From: Morinoia aosen
Taxonomy: Eukaryota; Arthropoda; Malacostraca; Amphipoda; Talitridae
Assembly: GCA_030386875.1 (NCBI GenBank)
Contig: CM059576.1
Span: 65,161,581 to 65,225,580 of the forward strand
Direction: 5' to 3'
DNA length: 64,000 bases
The translations under genes were made by a program, and so were the position numbers. The notes under the pieces were generated by a model. That model saw nothing but the letters and a program-made list of their open reading frames with translations. It was not told where the DNA came from and searched no databases. The stretch's first letter is position 1. Every line of letters starts with the position of its first letter. Below are positions 22,037-32,964 of this stretch, piece after piece.

Positions 22037-25000
22037 CTATGACAGAGATGCAAAATGACGTGACACATTTACTTTAAATTCTTTTACAGTTTTAGAGTTT
22101 TTGATATGCTGGGGAAGCTTGTTCCATGAAAAAGCTCCAGAAACTGAGAGAGCTTTTTGTCCTACGTTAGATGAACGGTAACTGACTAAAACATCATTCC
22201 TCCGATTTGGTTTTTTGTTAGGGATATTAGATGGAAAAAATTTTACCCCCTCTGCATTACTTTGGGGGAGGTACAGAGAGGAGAACACTCGTCGAGCTTT
22301 TTGGTTCATGAATCTGTTCGGTATTGGGATCCAGTCGAGTTTTCTTAAAAGAGGGGTGACATGATCGTATTTATTTAAATTTCCTTTGCATACCACTTTG
22401 GCGGCGAAGTTTAGACATTTTTGTAACTCTTCCTAACGATATTGAGGTAAATTTCCCCACACAAGATTGCAGTAGTCCAGGCGCGATAAAACTAAAGAGT
22501 GAATCACTAATAATCTAGATTTTTCGTCAAGTGTGTTCTTATTGCGATGAAAGAACTTTAAGGTTCCGTTTATTTTGTTGCACATTGTTTCGACGTGTGA
22601 ATTGAAAGTCATATTTTTGTCAAACCAAACACCCATATTTTTCACCTTCTCTACTGGTTCAATTGTATCGTCTCAAAATGTGAGCTTGAAAGGTGGTAAA
22701 TTTTTAGTCGTATTCTGTGATCCAAAAATAATGCATAGCGTTTTACTTGCGTTAACTTTGAGGCCATTATGGTCATACCACAATTTCAGATTTCTCAGAA
22801 GGTTTTCAGCGTTGGCTTGTGTTTCTTTTAAATCCGCTGATGAGCTTGTCATGGCAATTTGTACGTCAGCATACATTGAGATTTTTGTGTTTGCCGGCAT
22901 GGTGGGAAAATCATTGATGAAAATTGAAAATAGGAGCGGGCCGATGATTGAACCTTGAGGAACGCAAAAATTATTTGGTATGAATGATGACATTTTGTTA
23001 GTCAAGCACACTGCATGAGAGCGGTTTAGTAGGTAGCTTTCAAAACACTGAGTGTCTATTCTGAGGTTTGAAAATTTTTGTAGAAATTTCTTATGCTCAA
23101 CACTGTCGAAAGCTTTGGAGAGATCAAGCAATAGTAAGAGGGTTAATTTTTTTTGGTCAATATCTTTGTAAATTTTTTCTGTTAAGTTTAACAGGGCGTC
23201 CTGAGTACTGGTATTCCTTCTGTAAGCATATTGATTGCGATGCAGTAGATGTGACTCGTCTATGTAAGACGAGAGCTGGTTTGTTATTACTTTTCTAATA
23301 TTTTGAACATAGCAGGCAGGAGACTGATTGGTCTGTAGTTTGACGCTATTTCGATATCACCAGATTTATCTAATGGCTTAATAATTGATAGCTTCCATTG
23401 GTCGGGAAACTTGTTTGTGGCTTTAGATGTATTTATTATCAAGCGAATGAGGGGTGCTGTGACAGGGAAGCTGTCTTTTATATGTTGGAGGCTTATGCCA
23501 TCATGTCCAGTCGCTTTAGTATTCTTTAGTGAGTATAAGAATTTTCGTATCTATATGACGCTAACCGGCTTTGGTCTCCATTTGTTTCTACTATTTGGGG
23601 ATGATACATAGCTCAGATTTGCCCCTGTAGATGTGTCTGAAACTGTCCTGGATACTTCATTGAAAACATCTTCGCCAACTTTTGAGAAGAAAGTATTAGA
23701 GTCATTAGCCATTTTTGAGGGGTTGTCAAAAGTGCTTTTGCACTCCGAATTTTTATACTGAGCAACTTCTCTAATGATTTCCCAAGTTCTTTTTGGATTT
23801 TGTTTTGCCGCCAAGAGTTCTTTGTGGAAGTAGTGCCGTTTTGCTTCCTTAACTTTTCTTCGTAGGATCTTCTCATGATCTTTGTATAATTTTCGACGCG
23901 TACTGTCTGATTTATTCAGGTTGTACTCACGCTGCAAATTTCTTTTAGCTCTGCTCAACTGTTTTATCTCATCTGTTATCCATTTAGAAAAATTCTTGGC
24001 TTAACTTTCTTCGTAGTGAAAGGTGCGCATTCGTTAAGAGCTGATACGAAATTTTCGTTGAAAAGCGAAACTTCTAAATTGACATCATCGGTGTTTTCCA
24101 TGCCTTGAAATTCACTCCATCCGTCTAATAGCTTTTCTTGAAATATTTCAGGGGAGTAGTGGTTTTTCATGCGATATGTAATGTAACTAGATTTCTGTTT
24201 CTCTTTTGCAATATTTATTTGGCATTCTACCAAATGGTGATCAGAGAAGGACGGTAAGATTTCTGTGCTGAGTACTGCTTGGGGATTGTTTGTAATTGCT
24301 AAGTCAAGAAGAGTGTTGGAAGCGTTGGTAATTCGTGTTGGTTCTTGGACCATTTGAGAACGATTAAGTCTGTACAGCATCTTGCTTAGCTGATTGTTAT
24401 TATTTGTCAGATCTACGTTAAAATCTCCGAAAACATAGAAAGATTTTTTGGCTGCAGAGATTAATTTAAACGTATTTTCAATGAAATCTATTGTTGGACG
24501 TACAGATGCTGACAGATGTCTGTAAAGACTTCCGACAATGAAAGACTTGTGTTTGTTTACTTGAACATTGAGCCAAACCATTTCTATGTCTACGCATTTT
24601 TCTTTTATCGGAAATAAGGATGTAGAGTAGACATCTTTGATGAAAATGCATGAACCGCTACCTCTATTACTCTTGACTCCGTCATAACAGTACAATGTGA
24701 ACCCGGCAATGCTGAGATATGAGCTTTCGACTCGTGAATCGAACCATGTTTCAGATACGCATAAAATATCGATATCGTTAGTGATCAACATTTCTCGTAT
24801 GTCATCCATTTTACCATTGAGACTGCGAGCATTTATGTGTAATATTTTGATATTATTTATCTCAATAGGCAGATCTTTAGTGGAGTTATTGCATTTTTTA
24901 GGTCTAGCAGGGCATTTAGTATTCGTCTCTAGGTCTTTATTGCCGCGTTCATTGTTTGTGATTTCAGCTTCAAATTCAGTTTGATCACTGTTATTTAGTC

Positions 25001-25445
25001 ACAAAATGGGGGAGGGAGCAACACGATTTTCATCACGCATTTTCAAGAGGGCGCTATAGTGGTCCTGTTTCCGGTGTATGTTTACCGGAGGACAGTTTAT
25101 CAGAGCATTTGTTGTAGGGGAGATTGTCGTTTTCCAAATCCCATTGTCTCTTTCATCAAATACGTGAATTGGTGTTCTCGTCACATTAGAAAGTATTTGG
25201 GGTATGAGGTCTCCAACTGCGTGATCGAAGACTTTTCTATCGATGTATTTATCGATGAGTTGTTCGAAACTGCCACTGTCCTTGTCAACGAATTTTGCAT
25301 ACTGGTCCTTGTTTCTGGAGCTCTCAGTTTTGATGGTTTTTTTCAGAGATGTATAATCCCATTTCGATATTTGTTGGGAAGCAAGCTGCTTCGTTACGGC
25401 GTGGGGGAGACAGTGTCCGTCACCTACAGTGTATGCAGGCTCCAT
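22037..25445 (-). pseudogene. LINE ORF2: OTU protease - EEP endonuclease - reverse transcriptase, decayed
   Basis: The chosen ATG is at 25445. Residues ~8-12 read GDGHC (OTU Cys box), followed near residue 130 by DHYSALL (His box), with a FDHAVGDLIPQILSN segment between them as in OTU folds. After an in-frame TGA (24999-25001) the endonuclease follows: ILHINARSL, VSETWF, GSLYRH, FGDFNVDL, FSDHHLVE. Next come a linker (KQLSRAKRNLQ) and the RT: ASNYRPISLLP, LLDLSKAFDSVEH, CVPQGSIIGPLL, then YADV in place of YADDV, and a LLRKLDWIPI tail. Other breaks: frameshift ~23990-24000, TAG 23551-23553, frameshift ~23300, TGA 22673-22675, TAG 22433-22435. The frame is continuous across the OTU-endonuclease stop, which supports one polyprotein. 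Confidence 0.87.
24999..25445 (-). other. OTU-like cysteine protease domain (within LINE ORF2)
   Basis: About 148 codons. The nucleophile Cys follows Asp-Gly-His (family usual: Asp-Gly-Asn-Cys), and the general-base His is in HYSALL (family usual: HY). OTU enzymes cleave ubiquitin linkages, and any such activity here is inference. The frame closes with a TGA, but the same frame then reads on through an acidic/Asn-rich linker into the endonuclease, so the stop is most simply a mutation. All other catalytic landmarks look intact. Confidence 0.72.
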
Positions 25446-25501
25446 TTTGAGCGATCGTTTCAAGTCGTCCTATGTGTCTGCAACTCGTGTGCAAATTTGA
25501 T

Positions 25502-27394
25502 TCACTGTTGATTTTGCGGTAGCAGTATCTGTTTGGTCGTTCGACGGAGGCCTGGCAGAGGCAACAGATTTTTTTCGAATAATTTGATTTTTTTTTTGGA
25601 ATAGTTTTGAATATCGTTATTAGCTTGACTTTCCTCGGTTCCTGCGTACTCTCTGGAAAGTTGAGTATTGGTTGAAAAGAAGGGCATGTCGCAATCACTA
25701 TTTGTGTCTGTTGCAAGTAACGCAATTTTTTTTTTCGTACTGGCATTATATTTGTCTGAGATCGAGTCAGGGAAAGGCTCAGGCTTATTCACGTTCCTCA
25801 TGTTGTGGGTGGGTGAGTTATTCAGAGCTCTGCTCGATGACGCAATCAATTTTGAAGGATTTGGTGTACCATGTGCAGCGATGTGCATAGGCTTATATTC
25901 TTTTCCAAAGTTTAAAGTGAGACTATTTGTCTCTTTCCGTGAAGTTTTCGATTCATTGGAATGATCTACAATTCCATTTATTGCTTGACATTTGTTGAAA
26001 TGAGGACAATATGGCACGGTGATTAGCAATGTCGATTTCATTGCAAGTTGTCCAAGAAAACAGAAGTTTTCTGCCTGGGTGCGAGGCCATTGAATGTTAT
26101 TGAGTGCGTCACCATTTTCATTATCTGGGTAAGTTTGAAATTGAATCAAGTTTAAACCCAGGTTTTTGCAAAAATTCATTACTTTGTTGAATTCTTTCGC
26201 ACTGCAAGCATTGGCAATATAAATACTAGAAAGTGCGTACTTCCTTACAATCTGTTGTTTGATTCGAGCAAGGTCTGAGAGCGAGTGGCAGAGGCCATCA
26301 AAACTTAGTATATAATTTTTAAATCTAGGCATGCAATTTATAGCATGGAGAAGGTCGGCGAAGCGCCCAGATGGAACAGTTTTTATCTAGCACGAGCGAT
26401 CGATGTCCTTCCTTCTGATCGTGCTTAGGATATTGTCACCTAGCAGCAGAGTATCGTAAGGTTCTCGACAATTGGAGTCGACTTCACAAGAGATACTAGC
26501 AGGTACCGCAGTTGCAAGGTCATGAGAACTTATATGTGAATTTAAAGAAAAAAGTTGCTCGGTTACGTTCTGAATGTTTGATACTGTAGAGAAAATCGAC
26601 GACGGGCTAGGAGGCTCATGTTGTCTTAGGGATTTACTGAAAAACGCTGCTGTTAGAGACAAATTTTGAATAATTTCATGAATTTTTTGAGAGCTTGTGA
26701 TTTGAAGCGGGTGCAAGTAGCCATTTAAAGAAGCAACAGTGTTTTTCCTATTGTTCTGTACTGGAAATTTCATTTTGTTCTCACGGCTTGCTCTCTGGGG
26801 TAATTTACTGCCAGTATCGGTTTGTGCGCGAATATTCTCGAACATATAATCTGGAGAAGGAAGAGAGTCTACCACGCTTGAAATGTCCTTATTAGTAACA
26901 ACTATTCTGTCTTGTACCACTGATGAGGATGGCGTTTGTGTCCCCGTCGCTGGCGGACAGTTTGGAGCATTGTTGTTGACGCAGAGCTGGGGAGCTGGCA
27001 CGCTATTTTGCTTGTTCAGATAAGGAGTAGCAGGTGGTTGTGGTGCTGCGGCTGAGACTTCACTGCTTCGAACCTTCAAATGATTGCTGGAGGTTTGGCA
27101 GATAAGTTTTCTCTCGTCCGGCGATATTGGTTGCATAGTCTTCAGTGACGTTGCTTCGGAAGGTGACACACATTCTCTGACGGAGTTACTGGCAGCGGTT
27201 AGCAAGTCTCCTCTCTTTTGAGCATTAGAATCTTGTGAGTGAGAGGATGTAGGTTTCCTACTTGCAGGCACTTTGCTTGGGAAGGTCGTATTTTTGCCCC
27301 TGAGAGAACCATTTTTTCGGGATGTTGTGTAGGGCAACATTTGTGCAGAGAACGGCACTTTCCGGCCTGCGAAGCGAGTGTCGTAATGATGCAT
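25502..27394 (-). pseudogene. LINE ORF1 with degenerate SGNH/esterase-like C-terminal part
   Basis: One frame of 630 codons from the ATG at 27394 to the stop at 25502, interrupted only by a TAG at 26387-26389. The first half is low-complexity, rich in Ser/Thr/Pro/Gln. Around the TAG the protein reads LLLGDNILSTIRRKD, then (V)PSGRFADLLHAI, then a hydrophobic strand (YILSFDGLCHS), resembling the block order of GDSL/SGNH hydrolases found in many CR1-type ORF1s. The catalytic Ser of GDS would be Asn here. No zinc knuckle is seen, unlike the Jockey-like ORF1s at either end of the window. The esterase assignment is inference from pattern only. Confidence 0.6.
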
Positions 27395-28324
27395 CGTGTG
27401 TTATATTTGCATAGCTATGACTGAATTTTGAGAACGAAGTAGTTTTTGTATATGTATCGCTGATACTGATTTGCTAAATTTGACCTCGCTCAGCAAGTAT
27501 TTTATGAAAAGTGAGGTCAATCCAAGCCGTTCATCGAGGTATTGAAGTTCGCAGCTGAGAGAAGAGGGGTTGCCCTTTAATGCTGGAGGGCAGAGGCGAG
27601 GAACTGGGAGGCTTGGGGTTGGCCGCGAACAATGACATGCAATTTTGTATTTTGTACGACTAGGTCACAGTCTCTGACACGAGTCGTGATTTTTTTTTTG
27701 GCCGAGAGTTTCTTCCTATTTGAGGGACGCTTTAATTATTCAACAGAATGAGATCTGGTACAAAATGTGGTATGATGATATTGAGGGACAGCACAATTTT
27801 TTAAATTTTAGTCTCATTGATTATAAAGGGAGCGTATCTTAGCATGCAGCCTCATCTTCAGTCTTTTCCTTCTTTCGGATGGGCTTCCTTTTGCTGCGGT
27901 AATTTTGCAAGAAATTTTGCAGGATCAAGAAACACATCGTTTGTAGGATGACTAACGCTTTTAGTGGGAACATATTTGAATTACAAATTCAAGGCTAGTT
28001 GCACTTTTTATACTATTTTCCCTGGTGATTGTAAATGTTTTTCAACTTCTCGTTCACCCGTTGTTCTTACTGGTAGCTCACTTTAAACTATCGGTGTCTT
28101 CAAACTATTCAGTGTCAGTAGGGAAACGGAGGTATGAAACACAATAATTCTTTCGTGCACATTTGCCGTCTCGGCCACCTAGGAAGTGAACAAAAACCAA
28201 ACTGAGAGGTTTGACATTCCCAAAAATTGATCAAAACAAACGTGATTTTTTTGGTTGGTTGAAGCGGAAAAGTTCAGGATTTGCCATGCTCTGTGCTCTG
28301 AACGGTCAGAAGACGGGAGGCAGG
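27395..28324. other. Non-coding interval, probably LINE 5' leader then spacer
   Basis: No supported frame. The part adjoining 27394 is most simply the 5' leader of the OTU LINE. No target duplication was found to fix its end. Confidence 0.35.
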
Positions 28325-28516
28325 TGTACGTGTGCGGGCATTACCGTACATGTCTGTATCTGGATGCTGTATTCTTGAGATCGCACCTATATAAACCGAG
28401 TTTGCTTAGGTTGTGGCGCTCTTCCTATTCACTTGTCCTCCTGTGCCCATGACATCTGGTTGCCTTAATAAACTTACCGCCAAGCTAACCTCTGTGATCA
28501 TTTAACCACCGTATAT
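28325..28516 (+). repeat. 5' LTR of the non-coding LTR element
   Basis: 192 bp, with TATA box (TATATAAACC ~28389-28398) and AATAAA ~28467-28472. Matches 30658-30912 apart from a few substitutions and the 63-bp duplication present only there. Confidence 0.78.
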
Positions 28517-28532
28517 TGGTGGCCCCAGTATG
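28517..28532 (+). other. Primer-binding site
   Basis: TGGTGGCCCCAGTATG immediately follows the LTR. The leading TGG pairs with a tRNA 3' CCA end. The tRNA partner was not identified. Confidence 0.6.
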
Positions 28533-30632
28533 TGGTAAACTGAACTCACTTAACCGTGTATAATTAATTAAGAGGATACAAAGTGTCCCGAAGCTGACTA
28601 ATTGGAACATTATACAGTCAAATGTGTACCGGAAACAATAACCAGGTGTGGCAGCCGCAAGCATCCGTGTTTGTGTTCGGTTTCAAAATACCGGTAGACG
28701 CGTTGGTCGGAGCCTACTCCGAATTCACCGTGTGGCTTAACATCGGGTCACCGTTTCGCACCAGGATTTTGGTCTATGAGGCAGAAGAAGACATAGAGAT
28801 CGTCTTCGAAGTCACTATTAGTGCTACAAACATTTGAGTGAACAAGAACTTGTTTTGACTGGTTTAGAGACACATTCCTACGTCCTAATGGTGTTGTAAA
28901 TCGTGCCAAAAACTGTAGCAGTACTGAGTGATACGTGGTACCAAATTAAAATCATCAAATCATCAACGTGGTACCAAATTAAAATAATTATCATCGTGTA
29001 TCATCTGCAACGTGGTATTCTGTCCTCGACATCCTACATAGACATCGAGTTACCAGCGGCAGCATACCTCCAGCACCAAGCGACGTACGCTGCAGTCTAC
29101 ATTTTTGTTGCAGTTAAGTGTTTTCCTGAAATTTTTTTTTAACTCTTTTAGTGCACATGTACCTAGGGCATACCGCGCGAGTCTCTTTGTTTTTTTTCTG
29201 TCGCTTTGCAGGCTGTTTTTTTTGTATGCACTTAATGCTTCTAGACTCTGTCTCTGCGACTGTGCGTCAACCGCACTGCACTGTGCAGTAGCATCAGTTT
29301 CCAATTAAACGTTGTGTGAGGCGCACTGCGTCACTCGCCTGTGGATTTAGCAGAACAGACGTCAGTTTTCATTTCCAAACCCAGAGTAAGTGTACATTTT
29401 TGCTGTTGTATTTAACAGGCTTAATAGAAGCATTAAAGCATCTTGATTTTGTTTATGCAGTGCTAAAATTTCAAAAGAAGTTCGTTTTGTAGTTGATTTT
29501 TTCATTTAGCATTTATTTGAATTATTTGAATTTAAAGGCTATTTGTTTGAATTATAGTTGTTTTGGTTATTTTAAAAAAAAACACTAGTTCACAATTCTT
29601 TCCATGTTTTTAATGTGTGATTGAATTGCGGTAATTCCAATGATTGATGTGTAATTTGCGGAACCTGTTATTTAAATTGAGTTGTTTTTATGCGGTTATG
29701 TTGACACAATAAGATGTGGCGTTTTTATTTTTTTTTGAACCTTAATGCTGCCGTCGTGCTGAGGTTTTGATGCACGGTAAGTGAGTTGAATGCTTTTGCT
29801 TTGCTGGGTTATTGCTTTTGCTATTTGCTTTTAAATATTAATCACTTATTTCCTTTTTTAATATATTTTCTCTGTATCCGGTATAATCTTATGTGTACGG
29901 TGTTGAAGATTTATTTTTTTTTGGTGGTTTGCGGAGTATAAATTTTTCGTTGTATATTTAAAAAAATTTTACTTTATCGTTTTTTTTTTTTGGCGTTTTA
30001 TGATAAATATTAATAATTAATATTCTCGTGGTACTAGCGAATGTTTTTCTTTATTTAGCATGTTTTCTGCGATTTGAAATTCTTTTTTGGTCTCTGGCAT
30101 GGGTTTATTTTAGTTGCGTTTTTGTTTTAGATGCGTTTAGCTGCGGTTTTATTCTTTTAATCGTTTTGGTAATGTAGACGGTTCTTTATTAGAAGTTTTA
30201 GCTGTGCGTTTTTTTACTTAAGGTTTATTAACCATAATGTAACGAGTTTTTTTTAACGTTACGTTCGAACAGGGCTACATATTAATTTGTTCTTGCTTTA
30301 GCTGCCCTTGTTATTGCTTGTTTTTTTTTGCCGATAACTATAATAATGCTTGGTTGGTGTATTGGTAAATTTGTTTAGTAAATTTTAACCTTTTAATGAT
30401 ATGAGTTGCGAGGCGTTTAACGTGATTTAAGGTAATGACGAATTTTAGAGCGAGACAGTTGGATTAAATTAATAGCGATGCCTTTCATTTAGACTTGTCG
30501 TTTTAATTTTTTATTTTTTGAGCATATTTGTTAACTTTTAACTGCGAATTAAGTTGCTCCCCGGTTTCCGTTAATTCTTGAGTTTTATTTAACCGTTTTA
30601 ATTTTGGGGTTATTGCTCACTTTAGCTGCGTC

Positions 30633-30657
30633 GGGGGGGGGGGGGGGGGGGGGGGGG
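30633..30657 (+). other. G25 homopolymer in polypurine-tract position
   Basis: An uninterrupted run of 25 G ends exactly where the 3' LTR begins (TGCAAAGTGC). It most likely expanded from a purine-rich priming tract. The length is liable to sequencing error. Confidence 0.7.
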
Positions 30658-30912
30658 TGCAAAGTGCGGGCATTGCCGTACACGTCTGTATCTGGATGCT
30701 GTATTCTTGAGATCGCGCCTATATAAACCGTGTTTGCTTAGGTTGTGGCGCTCTTCCTATTCACTTGTCCTCCTTGGATCGCACCTATAAACCGTGTTTG
30801 CTTAGGTTGTGGCGCTCTTCCTATTCACTTGTCCTCCTGTGCCGATGACATCTGGTTGCCTAAATAAACTTACCGCCAAGCTAACCTCTGTGATCATTTA
30901 ACCACCGTATAT
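30658..30912 (+). repeat. 3' LTR with internal 63-bp tandem duplication
   Basis: 255 bp, exactly 63 longer than the 5' LTR. The segment from GGATCGCACC through TTGTCCTCC is present twice (the second copy from about 30776), duplicating the TATA-box region in slightly altered form (CTATAAACC). Confidence 0.8.
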
Positions 30913-31249
30913 ACGGGAAGGGGGAGGGGGGTGTTGCGGGCTCGGTGAGGGGAGACTGAGGGAACAAGGACACTTCACACTTCACTCAGGCCTATCGTTC
31001 GAGACCGGGCTGAGCACACCATTTCACACCCCTTGCCAGCACTGCTTTGTTGGCTTTTCATTTAAAGTGCACTGATTTAAGCAAAAATAAGACAAAAGTT
31101 ATTTTTTTCTTTTCGCAGTTCCACAGGTAGCAAACACATTCACTGATAGTATAATTTTTATGCATGGCTAGGTTATTTCCTCCTTGCATTTTCAAACAAT
31201 TACAGCACCATTTTTCCGCACGTCCGACAGCGACCGAGTCCGGTCGAGA
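30913..31249. other. Unassigned spacer
   Basis: A GC-rich beginning (GGGAAGGGGG..) then AT-rich sequence. The open frame from 31164 has non-homologous residues up to about 31250, where LINE similarity starts. Confidence 0.35.
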
Positions 31250-32647
31250 AAAAAAACAGTCTCTCATACTAGGCACTTTCCCGAACTCCCTCAAAGTTGC
31301 TAAAGTAACCCCTATCTTTAAAAGTGGTGAAAAAACCTGTGTAAACAATTATCGACCTATTTCCGTACTACCAATTATTAGCAAAGTATTCGAAAAGATT
31401 GTGAATAAAAAAGTGTACTCTTATTTTGAACCAAAATCATTTCTTTACGATAAACAATACGGCTTTCGCTCAAAAAATCAACAACACAGGCTATATTAAA
31501 TCATTTACAATTCCTCTATTCTAATAAAGATGAAGGAAAGCCTGTCTTCTCTGTATTTCTTGACTTTCGAAAAGCATTTGTTCGTTTGGACCATAAAATA
31601 CTACTCTCGAAACTACACTGTTATGGCATTCGAGGGATTGCCCATGATTGGTTCAGATCGTACCTAACAAATCGGAAGCAATACGTTGTCATTGACGACG
31701 CAAAATCAGACCCACAGACAATTAGCCATGGAGTTCCACAAGGATCTGTTCTTGGGCCTCTCATGTTTCTGATTTTTATCAATGATATTGTAAAATCTAC
31801 ATCATGCTTCAAATTCATACTTTTTGCCGATGACACTACGCTTTCTGCGGTCCTTCCGAACCAAAATCCTGCTATGATTGTGGAGAGTATAAATACTGAA
31901 CTTCACAAGGTTTCATCGTTCCTCAAAGCAAATAAAATAAGCCTTAATATTGATAGAACAAATTATATTACATTCTCATACAAGAAAGATTTATCTCTCC
32001 AATGCATTAAAATTGGCGAAGGTGAAATCGAAGAAACCAACTCAAGTAAGTTTCTGGGCATTATAGATAAACATCTGACCTTCAAAGAGCACATCACTCA
32101 TATTAGTTCTAAATTATCAAAATCCATCGGAATCCTAAATAAAGTTAAAAATTTTCTGCCTGAAACAGCTTTACAAATGCTCTACCGAACGCTCATTTCT
32201 CCATACTTGCAATACGGAATAGAAGCATGGCACGGAACTGATAAAAATAAAACCAACAAAATTTTTACTCTGCAGAAAAGAGCTGTCAGAGTGGTAAAGA
32301 ACCTAGAATATAATGCTCACACAAATGATTCTTTCAAAAATTTACAAATACTTAAACTTTCGGATCTCTACAAAATCTCCATCTGTAAATTCATTTACAA
32401 AACATTAAAAAATGATGGCTACGATAGCCTAAGACAATTATTGACTGCGCAAACTGGTCATCACGAGCATTTAACTCGAAATAGAAGTAAATTCATGCTT
32501 CCTTATTTTTCAAAGGCCCGGTCGCAACATAGTATTCTCTTCGTTGGAACCAAAACTTGGAACTCTATACCTGCAGAGATCCGTGAATGTAATTCGTACA
32601 AAGTATTCAAAAGACATCTTGAGTCTCATTTCCTATCAGAATACTAG
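31250..32647 (+). pseudogene. 5'-truncated LINE: reverse transcriptase with C-terminal tail
   Basis: The protein begins in the RT N-terminus (GTFPNSLKVAKVTPIFKSG, YRPISVLPI, YGFRSKN), shifts frame near 31480-31495, and continues through DFRKAFVRLDHKILL, GIRGIAHDWFRSYLTNR, HGVPQGSVLGPL, and the catalytic FADDT box, to a long tail ending at the TAG after ESHFLSEY (32647). The active-site DD is intact. The block usually reading KAFDxVDH has Val-Arg-Leu where Asp is expected, so an auxiliary catalytic Asp is lost. Signatures fit CR1/L2-type LINEs. The missing endonuclease half resembles what is present at 17493-19118, possibly the same family. Confidence 0.9.
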
Positions 32648-32964
32648 TCGTGTAAGATCACCGTGTCAAAATCTTGCCTCCTACATGTAACTAATGATAA
32701 TGTCAAAATGTAACTTGCCTTGGGTACCATAACCAATCTTCTCTCTGCTCTTGAATCGTTTTATCGAACATACTGTTAAATATAGCCGATTTGACCTATA
32801 TTGTAAAATACAGCATAAAACATCGAGTTAATTATCTCAATGATCAGTCTAATGCGAAACTAGGTTAAGTGAACTAGGTTAAACATTTTTGTACACCATA
32901 GGATAACGTGATGGTAGGATGCCCTAGAAGTCGCTGAACTTGTTCGGGCCCACAAGTAGCTATA
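32648..32964. other. LINE 3' flank, interrupted at 32964 by the Gypsy element
   Basis: Probably the LINE 3' UTR and host DNA. It resumes at 39683 on the far side of the Gypsy insertion, with TATA duplicated at the junctions. No poly(A) tail was identified. Confidence 0.4.

Larger units (their letters stand above)
22037..27394 (-). mobile_element. CR1-like LINE with an OTU protease domain in ORF2
   Basis: On the minus strand, ORF1 (27394-25502) is followed after 56 bp by an ORF2 (25445-22037) encoding, in order, an OTU-like cysteine protease, an EEP endonuclease and a reverse transcriptase with the C-terminal tail typical of CR1/Jockey-like elements. A fragment of a sister copy lies at 14629-14890. 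Both ORFs are damaged. The presumed 5' leader reaches from 27395 towards 28.3 kb, where a different LTR element begins. Confidence 0.85.
28325..30912 (+). mobile_element. Non-coding LTR retrotransposon (LARD/TRIM-like)
   Basis: Two LTRs (28325-28516 and 30658-30912) bound 2.1 kb with no gag or pol. A TGG-initial primer-binding site directly follows the first LTR, and a run of 25 G directly precedes the second, in the polypurine-tract position. Each LTR has CTATATAAACC (TATA box) and AATAAAC (polyadenylation signal). The interior from about 29380 to 30630 is T-rich. The exact left border is uncertain: ACGGG occurs at 28313-28317 and right after the second LTR (30913-30917), so the LTR may start a few bases earlier with ACGGG as target duplication. 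Movement would need proteins in trans. Confidence 0.75.
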
